A DNA stretch of 64,000 nucleotides, taken from Absidia repens. Lineage: Eukaryota; Mucoromycota; Mucoromycetes; Mucorales; Cunninghamellaceae. Below, piece after piece: positions 47,522 to 59,670 of this stretch. The notes below the pieces were generated by a model. The model did not search any database. It had not been told where the DNA came from and was given only the letters and a program-made list of their open reading frames with translations. Position 1 is the first letter of the stretch. Each line of letters starts with the position of its first letter. The translations under genes and the position numbers were made by a program. The stretch covers positions 372,001 to 436,000 of the forward strand of contig MCGE01000025.1 in the NCBI GenBank assembly GCA_002105175.1, given 5' to 3'.

Positions 47522-48514
47522 GCACCCTTACCATCATGATCCACAAAAATCCCAAGACGTTGCTGAACTGAAGTTTGAGTTGAATTGGTTTGTTGCGGAA
47601 TCCAAGAGATGCATTGAATGGCTGCAGGTTTCCGAGTGGCAATGATCAAAGTATCATCCGAGCAAGACCCGCTAGTAAATGAAAATAAATAAATATCACC
47701 CACACACACTTGAGTTCATTTCACATCATATACTTGTAACCTTTGTTCCAACTTACCATGACACGCCTGCATCAACACGTATTGCTAACCGAAATTTGAT
47801 CAGCATGGTCCTGGAGCCTTGGCCTTCGCCTGGTCCTGTCACATAGGCATGATGATTCATGGGAAATTCAAAATCAAAGGAGCGTTGATCATAGGATAAT
47901 ACCAAATAAAGTAACAAGTAGTTCTTTTCAGTCTATGAAGAAAAAAAAAAAAAAAAGATGGGCGGAGGAGGGTGGGATTAGAATGGTAACCACATAAGAT
48001 ACAAAATTCAGTCAACCTTACCAACACCACAAAGGATGACCCGTCCGGTTTCCATAGTATAGATTTATTTCTTCCAAATTCGTCCACATGCTTATCCGAT
48101 CGTTTAACAAAAGACAGTATGCTGGTAGGCTATAATAGTAAAAAGAATAAACGTTTGTGTGCTTTGCCAAAAGAAAAAACAATAAAAAAGAAATGATAAA
48201 CTGAACCTTCTACGTTCGAGATGACCGGCGCTTACCTTGACAGACCATAGGTAGATGGATTGAGGCGTACAAGAGACAAAGAAGGACGCGTGGTAAGATG
48301 GTTGCATGGCGATGGTATGGGTGGATGAGGAAAACGTTGGACGATGAGGTTTTTCATTGTTATTGCTGGTAGTGATATTGTTGCTGTCCTCGTCGTTCTG
48401 CGTGGTAGTTTGGTCTGTGTGTTGGATGATTCCGTTGTCTTTGCCCGAAGATAAACATGCTGTCATAGCCGTAGTAGGACATAGTTCACTGGCGATACCA
48501 TTGATCCAATACAT
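43430..48514 (-). CDS. RIC1: Ric1, Golgi Ypt6/Rab6 exchange-factor subunit
   Basis: Subunit of the Ric1-Rgp1 complex that activates Ypt6/Rab6 at the Golgi for endosome-to-Golgi transport. I could trace 20 exons: 48514-48236, 48129-48022, 47932-47757, 47671-47532, 47433-47312, 47220-47051, 46979-46517, 46419-46300, 46206-46042, 45962-45741, 45662-45392, 45323-45235, 45141-44953, 44876-44579, 44512-44418, 44337-44163, 44087-43945, 43870-43784, 43715-43628, 43548-43430. All phases agree; 1172 residues, near the family's usual ~1000-1400. The N-terminal half is beta-propeller (MYWINGIASEL start, SILWKPDGSSFVVL, IQSLTWSLDGYALSAGF, GGLAVWSVYGALL, ISSDGKFIAVAGKRGLAHF). The C-terminal half is the helical RIC1 domain (LEILLHTVLEEEAE, CARKTEVALWDHLFASVGKP, LRTATSYLIILQTMQPL). 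A Ser/Gln insert interrupts exon 7. Confidence 0.94.
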
Positions 48515-48962
48515 AAGTGTGTAACAACTAATAAAGGGATAAACTATGAATTTAAAAGAGAAAGTAAGAATGATATAGGGACTAAAAAGAGGTGAAAAAA
48601 TACAAGTAAAAAAAAAAAAGGGAGAAAACCTGCCCAAATCCGCGAGCGGCGTTTCAAACCGTCAGTGCTATTTGTTGGGCAATGATAATGGTTGAGGGGT
48701 AAAGCAAAAAGTCAAGATCAAGAGTGTGATATAATAATAATTAGTTTATTGGGTTTAAATATTGAGAAAAGACAAAGATATAAAAATACTAAGTAAAACA
48801 AAATAACAGTAACATATGAGATAACAAACGTGAAGGTGTAAATGATAAAAGATGACAAAAATGAAAGGGAGGAGCGATGATTAATAGGTAATAATAAAAT
48901 ACAAATAGATAATATAAAAAACAACTACAAGCTAACCGACTAAATAACTAGTAAAAAGAGGT
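48515..48962. other. Intergenic
   Basis: Between the Ric1 start and the RasGEF 3' end. TTTATT (minus-strand AATAAA) at 48745-48750 lies about 210 bases after the RasGEF stop. Confidence 0.5.
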
Positions 48963-51900
48963 TCAAGGGAGTGTACTTGAGGGTGTTTCTCTTGGTTCCA
49001 AATGCAAAGAGCGTTCATAAAGAGTTTCTACGTCACGATTGGTTTCCAAATGCGTTTTGATAAAGTCTTGTAATTCTGGTACCAGGCGGAAGGTATAAGG
49101 AGGGCTTTGGAATTGTTTAATTTCTTGGATCACTTCCGCACATTTCTGGCGTTTGGCGAAGTTGATCAGACCTTCGGATTTCTTGAGATAGTCGGGGTTT
49201 CCATCTTCAATAAATGTCAAGTCTTGCAAGTAGATGCCCAAAAAGGGAATACACGGAGGGTTGACAGAATGCACCATTTCACGATATTCGGTAAAGTTGC
49301 GATTGGCGCCCATCAGTTTGCGAATTTGTGAGAGGGCTTGGCTGGTACGGTTGCCCAATAGTTCCCATGTTTTCTTCAATCTTCCAATGGCACTGTTGTC
49401 AAATGCTGAGATAATCGCCATACACGTATTGTAGTTATTCATATTTCGACATTTCTATTGAAAAAAACAAGTTTGTTCATTTATCTTTTCATAAAAATAA
49501 ATAAAAAACAAGAGGGAATGGGGGGGGGGATTGATTTACCTCAGCAACTTGAGCCCAATATTTGATAATAACCACCCGTTTCTTCGCTTCATCATAAGAT
49601 AAAATGCTATCAGTCACCCAAGAGGTCAGTCGATTACAATAATCAATAGATTGGATCACATTCGCCGCCACAGGGACGCCACCTTTCACAGTATCTCGAG
49701 ACCACGCCTTGTTCAAGCATTCAATAGGGCGGATACCACTATAAAGCTTAAAGTCACACACACTGAGCTGTCGTGCCATTTCCAAAGGATCGGTTTCCAA
49801 AAGCCGGATATGAGAGATGTTCTTAGGCATAATGGGTAAGGGACCGTCAAAGACTTGGGGAACGAGTTTCTTCAACCCTGATTGATTGCTGCCTGCTTCC
49901 TTACGCTTTCGTATCAGTCGATTTAGTTGATCGGCAGAGAAGGGTGATGCATCACGAACCACAGTGTTGGTGAAAAATTCGAGTCGTCCGAGAATAAACC
50001 CATCTTCCTCGTCGTAATAGTTTTCCAACCAGTTTTTGAGTACATTGAACACACTAAACAGAGCGAAAAAAAAAGGAATTAATAAAAATAAAATCTGTAA
50101 TGACATTCTCTTATTTTTAGTATTTACCGAAGGCGTACTAATTTCTGCTTAGTTTCGGTCCAAATTTCCAGCTGTTCCGGAGTCAAGTCATCAGGCGCTT
50201 GCATATTGTATCGATCTTGAAGCAAGTTGATAAATTCTTCGGTGGTACAAAATGATCGATAGGTCAATAAAAAGGTGGCAATATAGCTAGTATCTAGTTG
50301 TCCGATTTAAAAAAAAAAAATGCGTAAATATATATGAAAAGTGGGTCTTCCTTTTTTGTCTTTACCAAAACTGTCATGCATTGTTAATCGTTCAACTAAA
50401 GCCGCCAAAGTTCCCCCCTTGACATTATTATCATTTCCAAAGAGTAATTCGTTTGGTCTATAATCGGGCGCCAAAAACCAATTTGCACATGCCTTGCTAT
50501 CATCGATAGATGGTTTGTTACGTTTGCGAAGAGAGGCCATTGTACCACGTCGACGAGAATCTTCAAAGGGTGTAGGGGGCGGGTTGTTTCCAATGAAATC
50601 ATCATCATAGTCCTCCGGGGCGTCATAAAAGTGGGGTGTGGTGGGTGACAGAGACAGGTCACCACCACCCTCTGTCGTTGTCGCATTGTTGCTGTTGTAG
50701 TTTTTATCTTCTCGTCGTACCATCCACGCATGTCGTTGAAGTACCATTTCTCCTACATCTGTCAAGATCCCTTCCATCGCGCGTTCTACCCTAGCAATCG
50801 CATGATCAATGGCTTCGACGGCCTTGGTTCGTTCATTCATTTGGTCCGTTAATTGTTGCACTGTGCCAAATAACTGTCCTACACCATTGTACAAGATCTG
50901 CTTGTCTGCCCGATAAGATCGCAATGACGGTAACTCGTGATCCACATCCGCAATGGCAGGTACATCAATGTCTTCCAAGATGCCAAGAAACTGGCTGAGG
51001 TGTGCTGATAAACTTCGGAATAAATGCACCACATTCGCTTTGCCGTTTTCTTCTTCTGCGCTGTCTTCATAAAGAGGATACTGATTTTGTTGGTGACGTT
51101 GTGGTGGTGGGGGTGGGGGTGTAGAGTCGTAGTCATCGCCGACATCGTGGTCATCGTCATCGTGATGGTGATATCTGGTGTTTGTACTATTACTGTGACT
51201 CATTCCATTTGCGTTGTTTCCATCCATGCGGTGTAAGGTCAATAAAAAGGAGACAGAGGTGGAGAGAGCATCAGTAGAGCCATAGATTTGATTCCCATGT
51301 GTGCGTAAACTGACGACAAGATCTTGATTCAAAGGATATTTTGCTTTTTGCACCATATTTACACCAGAATCTGATAGTTTCATTGCTGCTGCTGGTGTAG
51401 ATGTTCCTGATGGTGACTTGCTAGTTGTTGGACTTGATGTTGAGGTGGTAGTGGTAATCGCAGGATGATGACTTTCCTCTTGTTGTAACTTCTTCATTGC
51501 TGCTATCATCGTCTTGTTGCTCATGTTGTTGTTTCCGCCAGGATGACCAACAATGTGATCTGGTGTATCAATCAATCTTGGGTCAACATGGGCTACCTGG
51601 ACTTGACATTGTTGACATGTAGTAACAAAGTTGCGAACGGCAGAGAGGACGTCGCCAGCATCCCGTTGGACCTTGATGACTGTTTCAGAGGTAGCAGACA
51701 GAGAGAGGGCTGGAGAAGACGTGGCATTGGCAGAGGTAGCTTCGGACGCCATTTTAGCAGAAAGAACAAGTTTCGATAAGGAGGCCATCACAGCACGACG
51801 AGGTTCTCGAAGAGCAGGGTCTTGTGTTTGAGATACATCCTTTTCCATGGAGCCACTGGCATAGAGCATGACACGAATACTTTCGACGACAGGTGAAGTG

Positions 51901-53639
51901 TGGGGCATGAGTTTATGCTGTTGCCCTTGTTGAGCAACGGTATTGAGTTGATGAATAGCCAAAGCAATGTCGGATGAGAGGGTTGACCATGTTATTTGCG
52001 GTTCTATGGTAGGATGATGATCTGTTCCAAGTTTGTCATTTCCAATTCCGTCACCAGAAGCATGGGCATGTGTTGTGGGTGTTTCCGGGTCATGTTGATC
52101 AGTATCCTGGCTAGAATTATCATCTTGAGTTGATCGCTAAGTTGATACAAAGGAACAACGAAAATTAGGAATCAGGTTGTTGGTTATTGTTGTTGTTGTT
52201 GTTTTTTTTTCCCTTACCAAATGACCAGTTGAAGGGTCAATATCGTCATAATTCCATGTTGTTTCTTGTGTGATCAGATTGCAAAAATAAGGCCGGCCTT
52301 GAGGTGTTTCACGTTGCACCCAAGATTCCATCATCTACAAGATATGAAAACCTATCAGTTAGTTGTTCCTTTTTTGGTGTGATTTCTATTCAAGTACCTT
52401 TTCTACACTATCTTCGTCATCGACACCACTGGGTTCTTGCGGAGTCACTGGATACGCATAATGCGGTTGTAATTGCAATTGACGAGTCACAGCATCTTCG
52501 TTATCACTGGAGGCCATACTGAGTCTTTTCAAAGCATCTGCAGTAATGATCTTGCGTTCTTCAAATACATGAGTAGAGGGTCGAGAGGAAGAGGATTCAC
52601 CAAGACGGATAGAGCTTGCCATGCCAGTACTACCACCAGAAAGAACGTGGCCAGTCGCTTCTTCAGTTCCACTATCGTATTCACCATCAGAATCAACCAA
52701 GCCAGGATGCTTGAATCGCATTCCACCTGTCAAATGATTGTAATAGTAGCTTGTCTTGCCGTCATCTGCCAACATCAGTGTCCAACCTTCAGGTAATTGC
52801 ATTTCTTGACTTGTATCAGATCGTAAGTCGTCATCGTCATCGTCGTCTTGGCTAAATTGTCGATGATTGAATGGTTGATCATGATAATTCACGGGTGGTG
52901 AAGCTGGAGTCCGACTTATAGCCCAATCTTCTTGTTGATGAGGGTAGGCTAAGAAAGATAGTCGATGGTCCATTCCATTCGTTTGATGTTGTTTTGGTGG
53001 TTGTTTTGGACGACGTTGTTGTTGCTGTTTTGAGGAGGATGGTTGATGGACAGAGCTATTGGTACTACTACTGTTGCTACTACTAACACTAAGGATGGTA
53101 TTGTGACGACGTTGGCGCGAAGGGCGTTGTGGCTGTGTCTGTTGTTGCGGTTGCGGCTGTTGACGTGTAAACATGGCGTGGTCAATAAAGTCATCATCAT
53201 CTTGGGGTATTATGTTGTCACCATATTGTTGATCTATAGCACCGTCTTGAATCACTTCAACATAGTTACAAGGAAACCATCCCCGCATACCGTTGCTCCT
53301 ATTGAGACGAAAAGAAAAAGAAGAAGAAAAAAGGTAGTAGATTAGCTAATAGATCCTTTCACGTTCTTTCTATACTTTTTAGCATTGTTGGCGGTTCACA
53401 CCAAACTATACATGCAAGCTAGTATAAGAAAATGATATACTCCTTGATGATAGATAACCACACAAAAAGAAAGCGAGAAAACAAAAGTCAACTTACCAGC
53501 CATCCCACCAGCCAGAATCAAGTTGAGTAAGTACGTCGATTTCATCACCAGGTTGAAAGGAGAGTGAGGCCCGTTCGTTGGATTGGAAGGGGTATATTGC
53601 ACGTACACGACATATGATTTCGGGTAAAATAGCCGCCAT
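48963..53639 (-). CDS. Cdc25-like Ras guanine-nucleotide exchange factor (SH3-WW-WW-RasGEF)
   Basis: Activates Ras by GDP/GTP exchange at the membrane. Seven exons: 53639-53497, 53298-52398, 52334-52218, 52136-50366, 50293-50128, 50053-49540, 49454-48963; 1367 residues. Domains in order: SH3 (residues ~8-60: RVRAIYPFQSNERASLSFQP, DSGWWDGW, GWFPCNYVEVI); WW1 (~216-246: LPEGWTLMLADDGKTSYYYN, then FKHP); WW2 (~351-380: ESWVQRETPQGRPYFCNLIT, then ETTWNYDDIDP); long helical/disordered middle; RasGEF-N (~960-1080: TLAALVERLTMHDS, YIATFLLTYRSFCTTEEFIN); catalytic CDC25 domain (~1110-1340: DPLEMARQLSVCDFKLYSGI, YWAQVAEKCRNMNNYNTCMA, FDNSAIGRLKKTWELL, PCIPFLGIYLQDLTFIEDGN). SH3 plus WW repeats plus RasGEF is found in non-Dikarya fungi; yeast Cdc25 keeps only SH3. 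It is 19 kb from a Ras2-class gene. Confidence 0.94.
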
Positions 53640-55304
53640 AGAATAAAAGGCTATAATATAAATATATAATATATAATAGTGATAAAAAAGGAAGAGAAGA
53701 AGAAAAAGGAAAAGAATGAATGATAAATACAAGAGGCAAAAGAATGAAAAAAAAGGAAAAAAACACAGCCAAAAAAAAAATTGAGATTGAGATAAATTAG
53801 AGTTTTCAGTGTCACATAAATCATTGTAACCACGAAAATCATATACAATTTTTATAATAGATCTTTTGGTTTTATATGTGTGCATGTTTCTAAACTTGGT
53901 AATTGATCCCAATCCTCTTGTCATAAATTGGTCCCAACAATCAAAGTAACACTGACGAATAGATATCGGTTTTTTTTATCTTTCATATTTTATTTTATTT
54001 TTTGTCTGTGAGCGTATATTGTATATATTTTCATCGGGTACTATATATCCCGCATTAATAAAAATAAACAACGATCATCAACGTACTGCGCAGATGCACT
54101 CTTACATGTACAGTACTGTAGAGTGCGATGTAATCCCGATACATTTCATTCAATCGTATTAAAAAGAAAACCTGTTTGACCTCTTTTTTTTTTTTTTTTT
54201 TTGCTTGACTGGACAAAAATCAGCGCCACTTCAATTGCCTTATTTCCCAACGTACCCCGCTATCAAGTTGGCTGAAAATTCCAGTACGTAAGTATTTTTT
54301 TTTATTTTTGGAAGAATTATAATCAACTCTTTAGTATAGAGTATTTTAATCTAGTGTAATGTAATGTGCTTTATTATCTATTATATGCAATAAATAAATA
54401 AAAACCAATTGAACTCGAATATGACTTAGAAGATATGAAATACACAGGGTGCCAGGGCAAGGACTGGTTGGCATCTGTGTACAGTTTGATTAAATCGTAA
54501 AGCATAAATCAAAATATAGAAGAGTCAGTGCTTAAAAATAAAAGACATATTTTATTGTTGGAGTCTAATCAGCAAATATAAAATGGGATAGACAACACTA
54601 ATTTAGAGAGGTCAAGAGGGGGGATATAAAAACAGGATATACTGTAAAGAACAAGCTAAACGTATGAGATAGGGAGATAGAGGAAGTGAAGGAAACCCAT
54701 CACTGAAAGCGAGGCAATCCCATGACTTTGGAGAGAGCCTGAGTGCCCAAAAAATATGTCGATATATTTGATTAGTAGATAAAACCGAGCAAGCAGCGTT
54801 GTATCGATCGAAGGATGCCAGTTTACTATTTTCTGAAGGCCGATTTTCCTGAAGTTATGTCGCCATGGGACTGCCACGTTGAAAGGATTGTTTTCAATAT
54901 CAAGGGTCGATTCAGTATCATCTGCTGATATATGGTGTTTCATCATTTTTTTGCTGTTGTTGTTGCTGTTGAAAATAACAGGCATCATACCGAGGTCTTA
55001 ATATTGGATGAGAAGCAGTAAATTTTGTTTTCCGTGATGCTGATATGTCGAAAATTTTTGAACAGAGAACAAATCCACCTTAAGATTATGTGCAAAGGGG
55101 TTGTGATTGATGGATAACAAAAAAAAAAGCCTCCCCGGCTGCCTTTTAATAAATATTTCATGGTCACATTGGTCGTATGGTCTTCGTCCTGGGCTCATCA
55201 CCATGTTAATACGTCATTTCTGCCTATGATGATGCTGTTAGCGCTGGTACTGGTGTTGTTTGATGAAGATTATTGTAAAAAGATGGCGCACTAGATGGTA
55301 TTCA
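53640..55304. other. Intergenic with a broken minus-strand frame
   Basis: About 1.7 kb. The first part is AT-rich with a T run (54184-54202) and a TGTACAGTACTGTAGA block at 54106-54121 that is also present in repeat R5. From 55204 down to 54656 one minus-strand frame is open except for a single TAA at about 55000-54998 (68 + 110 residues). It contains two NPF motifs (NHNPFAHNLK; ENNPFNVAVPWRHNF) but no family I recognise. Confidence 0.35.
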
Positions 55305-55650
55305 CACTCCGCCCACGTGGATTTAAATTTATTTTCTTTTTGCCATATTTCTTCTTTTTTTCTCCATTAATGCCTTCAATGAAATGTTGATGATCTTGGT
55401 TTAGTGGTTAGAACTTGAATCAGGGGCATTTGAAAAATGCAATACAGACATCATGGAGAAACCCTTTCATTTTGGATGTAGGATTTGAAACCGCCATTAC
55501 ACTAGCCCTCCCTTAGAGTGGTGCCATGGAGTCGACATTAGTTTAGATTAGTGATAGTCTGTCATTGTTTATATCTACATCTAAATAAAATATATATTGT
55601 CCATTTTTATTATCAGTTTCTCTGTCTCACGATCACATAGATTGTTTTGT
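55305..55650 (+). repeat. Interspersed repeat, copy R8
   Basis: Head ACTCCGCCCACGTGGATTT (about 55305-55323), core around 55390-55490 (TGATCTTGGTTTAGTGG..., AAACCCTTTCATTTTGGAT, GCCATTACACTAG), TTTAGATTAGTGATAGTCTG (about 55543) and CTAAATAAAATATATA (about 55580). Truncated or diverged after that. Confidence 0.75.
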
Positions 55651-56115
55651 CCAATGGGGTATATATGCGCGTAGAAAAAAAAAAAAAAGTGAGCGTGTTT
55701 GCGTGTGTGTGAAAAAAAAAAGTAGGTATGACGTTTTTCTTTTATATGTTGTAAAAAACCTGATAATAAAAACATGATGATGGAGACTAGGCAACTTCAT
55801 TGCTTCGCAGTTTGGAGGGCAGCTTCTTGTGTCCCAACCGTTGTCATTGAATGCTTTCCTTTATTATGTTGATGATATATGAGTATGTTATTGGTCTTGT
55901 TGTGTCAAGAAGTGTCTAATTTGTTAATTATGTCAAATTTGGATACCTGCATAGATATCAGGATACATTCTTTATCATCGACAGTCGCATACTGCAGACT
56001 GTTTTTATCGTGCTTATGCGTTCCCAATGATCTTTCAAATTGAGTAGCTTTTTATTTGAAGAGGGAGCGGAAAAATGTTGAAGAAAGTCTAATGAAAACA
56101 TATATCTCTTATAAA
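55651..56115. other. Intergenic
   Basis: 3' flank of the quinone-reductase gene. A runs near 55676-55688 and 55712-55721; no gene seen. Confidence 0.45.
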
Positions 56116-57191
56116 CTATTTATTTTGTGCCTTTAACCGAGCAAATGTCCCAGCTGCTTGAGTACGAATCAAGTCACCAAAATCTTCTCCTTGGAATCGA
56201 GCCATTTCCAATTCACGAGGATCGGGTTGTCGACTTCCATCTCCACCAGCAATTGTGCCGCTACCCCAAGGTGATCTTTGGTAACAGAAAACATATAAAA
56301 AAAAATTAATATCAAATACTACCGTATCACGTTATGTTCTCTTTTTGTCAGTTTACCCTCCAAGAACATGATTAAGTTCTCCCAAGTGTGGACTCTTGTT
56401 TCCAAATGGTTTATAAACTAATCCATGGTGGGCGAAATAAGGCATCAATGACATAGCAGTAACTTCCTGTCCACCATGCTTATTATTGTTATTAAAACAA
56501 AAAAGAAAAAAGATTAGCCTGAAACAGAAAAGATCGACACACACACAGTAAAACTTGTATATTTTCTTGTTTCCTTACTGGTGATCCAGTGGAAAAAAAG
56601 GTACCAACAAATTTTCCATGTAGCGCAGCATTGGCCCATAAAGCACCTGTACCATCGAGCAAACTACCATAATAAATGGATTTATCAGCTAGATATTACT
56701 AATGTCATATAGATTAAAATAAAATAAAAATATATTACCCTTTCACTTGAGATGGCACCATCCCAAACCTACATCAGGAGAAGAACGATTAATTAAAGCG
56801 GTGTTTCAATTGATTTTCTTTAAAAACAAATATATATGTAAAATCTCACCTAGTGGGAAACCCAAACATGATACCATCAGCATCAACGAGCTGCTCAGGC
56901 TTGATCACTGGCAAATCCAGCTTTGGCGCAGCATGAATTTTAGTGAGGACGGAATCTGGTAAGGTTTCTTGGACTTTTTTTTTTTTTTGTGATATCACAA
57001 AGAGATAGGAATATGTAGATAATGCGATAAGAAAAACTGCCCGGTCTGATAAATAATCATTGCTTACCTTGGAACATCTGGGTTTTGACACCTGAGGCCA
57101 ATAAGCCCTTTTCAACTTCAGCGGCTAATTTATACACATGATGATATACCGTATATAAAACAATGTATACCTTCCCAGTTGGAGCAGACAT
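56116..57191 (-). CDS. WrbA-type flavodoxin-like NAD(P)H:quinone oxidoreductase
   Basis: FMN-binding reductase of the WrbA / Pst2-Ycp4-Rfs1 family that reduces quinones by two electrons and protects against redox cycling. Six exons: 57191-57068, 56973-56850, 56768-56739, 56663-56579, 56478-56357, 56275-56116; 214 residues, the usual family length (~200). Signatures: [20 protein letters not shown] (the phosphate-loop region; the usual YSTYGH is YTVYHH here), [80 protein letters not shown] and EDFGDLI. Two acceptors are unusual AAG sites (before VQETLP after an A run, and before HGGQE), but phases and homology require them. Confidence 0.93.
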
Positions 57192-57424
57192 GATGATAAA
57201 TAAATAAGAGTAGTAGTGAAAAGTGAAGTCAAGTTGAAAAAAAAGAAGCATAGGGTTTTATAGCTTTTTTTTATTCACGTAAAGATTTTGATCGTGACTA
57301 AACAATGACAAATTGAAAACGTCAGCTATGATAAATGGCAGCTATGGCATACAAATTGACGTAAACTCCGATACCCAATAAGCTTCATTACCACAAAAAG
57401 TATGTACATTTGCGAAGTCAACTT
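57192..57424. other. Short upstream region of the quinone reductase
   Basis: AT-rich; nothing recognisable apart from the shared region with the trpE 3' flank. Confidence 0.4.
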
Positions 57425-57895
57425 AACACACATTCACACATTCACGCACGTATAAGCACACAACATACACATACATAATGATAATCGCAAATTGTTCCAT
57501 ATTTTATTTGATAAATGATATAAATGTACTGCTACATGCTATACTAAGTCACAGAAAATTATCATAAATGCTAAAACTAATGATCCGTTCCGATCGCCCT
57601 TTTAAGAGGAGGTAGATTGTTGTTGCTGTTCCCCCAAACTTCATTTGCAAAGGCAACTTCAACATTCACACATGCGCAAATGCACAACAAACATATACAC
57701 AACAATCATCACAAATTGCTCCATATTTTTATTTGATAAATGATATAAATATACTAACTACATGCTATACTAAACCACAAAAAACTATAATAAATACTAA
57801 CTAGCTAATGATCCGTTCCGATCACCCTATTGATATATATTCCAAATCCCGGTAAGTTTAAGAGGAGGAGGATTGTTGTTGCTGTTCCCAAATCT
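57425..57895. repeat. Tandem duplication of the anthranilate synthase 3' end
   Basis: Two similar units, about 57425-57630 and 57655-57895. Each contains ATTCAC(A/G)CA..., CAAATTG(T/C)TCCATATTTT, TTGATAAATGATATAAAT, CTACATGCTATACTAA, TGATCCGTTCCGATC and ends in TTAAGAGGAGG(A/T)(G)GATTGTTGTTGCTGTTCCC. The last block in the right-hand unit is the real C-terminal coding end of the trpE-like gene (minus strand); in the left-hand unit it is a non-coding copy. Offset is about 228 bases at the centre and 256 at the coding block, owing to a 28-base indel. Confidence 0.8.
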
Positions 57896-59670
57896 TTTGT
57901 TCGCACTGAGTAATTGTTGCCAGATTGGATCCCATCTTGTTCATGGTTTCTTGGTATTCGTCCTCTTCAACTGAATCATAGACAATACCTCCACCAGCTA
58001 ATAAAAAAAAAAAAAAAAAAAAAAAAAAGGTGAGCTTCAAACATTTCTGGACAATCAGTTCTTTGGGGGAGGGGTTTCCATACCTTGCAAGTAAGCTACG
58101 CCATCCTTGAACAACATGGTACGAATAGCAATACATGTATCCAATCCACCAGAGTAATCAAAGTGTCCAACCGAACTAATAAGTTGCAAAATGATGATTA
58201 TATTAGTCATCATCATCCTTTTTTTTTCTCTCCCTTTCTTTCTCTAACTTACCCAGCGTAGACACCACGTTTTTCCTTTTCCAGCTTGCGAATCAATCCA
58301 GTGGCCATGATTTTGGGAGCTCCGGAAACAGTGCCAGCGGGGAAGATGGCACGGAAAGCATCAAAAGGTGTTTGATCGGGACGCAAGGTACCAGAGACAT
58401 TGGACACAATATGCATGACATGGGAGTACATTTCAATTTCCATCAACTTGTCCACCTTGACAGAGGCAGGGTCACATACATGGTTCACATCATTTCGGCC
58501 CAAATCCACCAGCATAACATGTTCCGCCCGTTCCTTGGGATCGTTCAAAAGGTCATCCGCCAACTCTTTGTCTTCCTGAGGCGACTTACCCCGTTTTCGT
58601 GTGCCGGCAATAGGATGGGTGTACACCACACGATCTTGGACTTTGGTCAGCATTTCAGGCGAGGCACCCACAATCGTAAATCCTTTCAGGTTGACATAAA
58701 ACATATAAGGAGAGGGGTTGAGGGATCGCAAGTGACGGTACACGTTGAAGGGATGTAGTGACGTAGGTCGAGCCAGGCGCTGAGAGGGTACCGTTTGGAA
58801 GATATCCCCTTCTTTGATGTGATGTTTCAATGTCGACACAAAATCCATATAACCTTGCTTGCCAACATTTGACACCGCTTCTTGGCCAAGTTGGATGGGA
58901 GGCTGGTCCACCTGTGGTGTGTGTTCTTGATTCAACAAGGTCAGCGTTGCTTCGATTTCATCTGCTGCTCGGGCATATTCATTTTCAATCGTGCTAATAT
59001 CCTTGCTGTCGCTTCGATAGTGAGAAACCACATTGATCAATTGACGGACGCGATCAAAGATCACTAAGGTATCACATAACATAAACACGGCATCAGGGAT
59101 CCCAACCACGTCCTTCAAATCGCCGCCCTTCACGCTTGGTTCAAAATATTCAAAACATTCAAAGCCGATATAGCCGACCGCACCACCTATACAAGTAATA
59201 ATAATAAAATAGTGATGAGATGAGGTTATCACCATAGATGAGATAGAGGAAGACGGAGATGATGTCTTACCCGTAAAACTAGGTAGCCCAGGCACTTTGA
59301 CATATTTGATAGGTTCCAATTCTTTTTCAACAGCTATCAAAGGATCGCCTTGAATATTTTGGTCATGACCTACTTTCAATAGCTTGTAAGGATCTAGTAG
59401 AGGGAGGGTTAAATTATGGTTAGATAAAATATTAAAGCAACGGCTATATAACTAACCAGCACCAATGAATGAGTAACGTCCAATAGTTTCACCACCAGCA
59501 ACCGATTCGAACAAGAAGGAGTAATCACAACGATCGGCTACTTTGAGGTAAGCTGATACTGGCGTCAAAAAGTCGGCGTCAAGTTCAGCGTAAATAGGAA
59601 TGGTGTTGCCTTGGTTTTCCGCTACCATGGTTTTTACTTGTTCTAGACTGGGTTGTAATTTGATGGGCAT
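57858..59670 (-). CDS. TRP2: Anthranilate synthase component I
   Basis: Converts chorismate plus ammonia/glutamine to anthranilate, the first step of tryptophan synthesis. Five exons: 59670-59457, 59393-59271, 59186-58253, 58175-58084, 57997-57858; 500 residues, standard TrpE length. N-terminal region: [40 protein letters not shown] (the inhibitor-binding LLES-type element reads LFES). Chorismate-binding domain: [97 protein letters not shown]. First donor is GTTAGT. A short Gln/Ser tail ([10 protein letters not shown]) ends the protein and is duplicated in the 3' flank. The partner glutaminase is not in this window. Confidence 0.96.
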
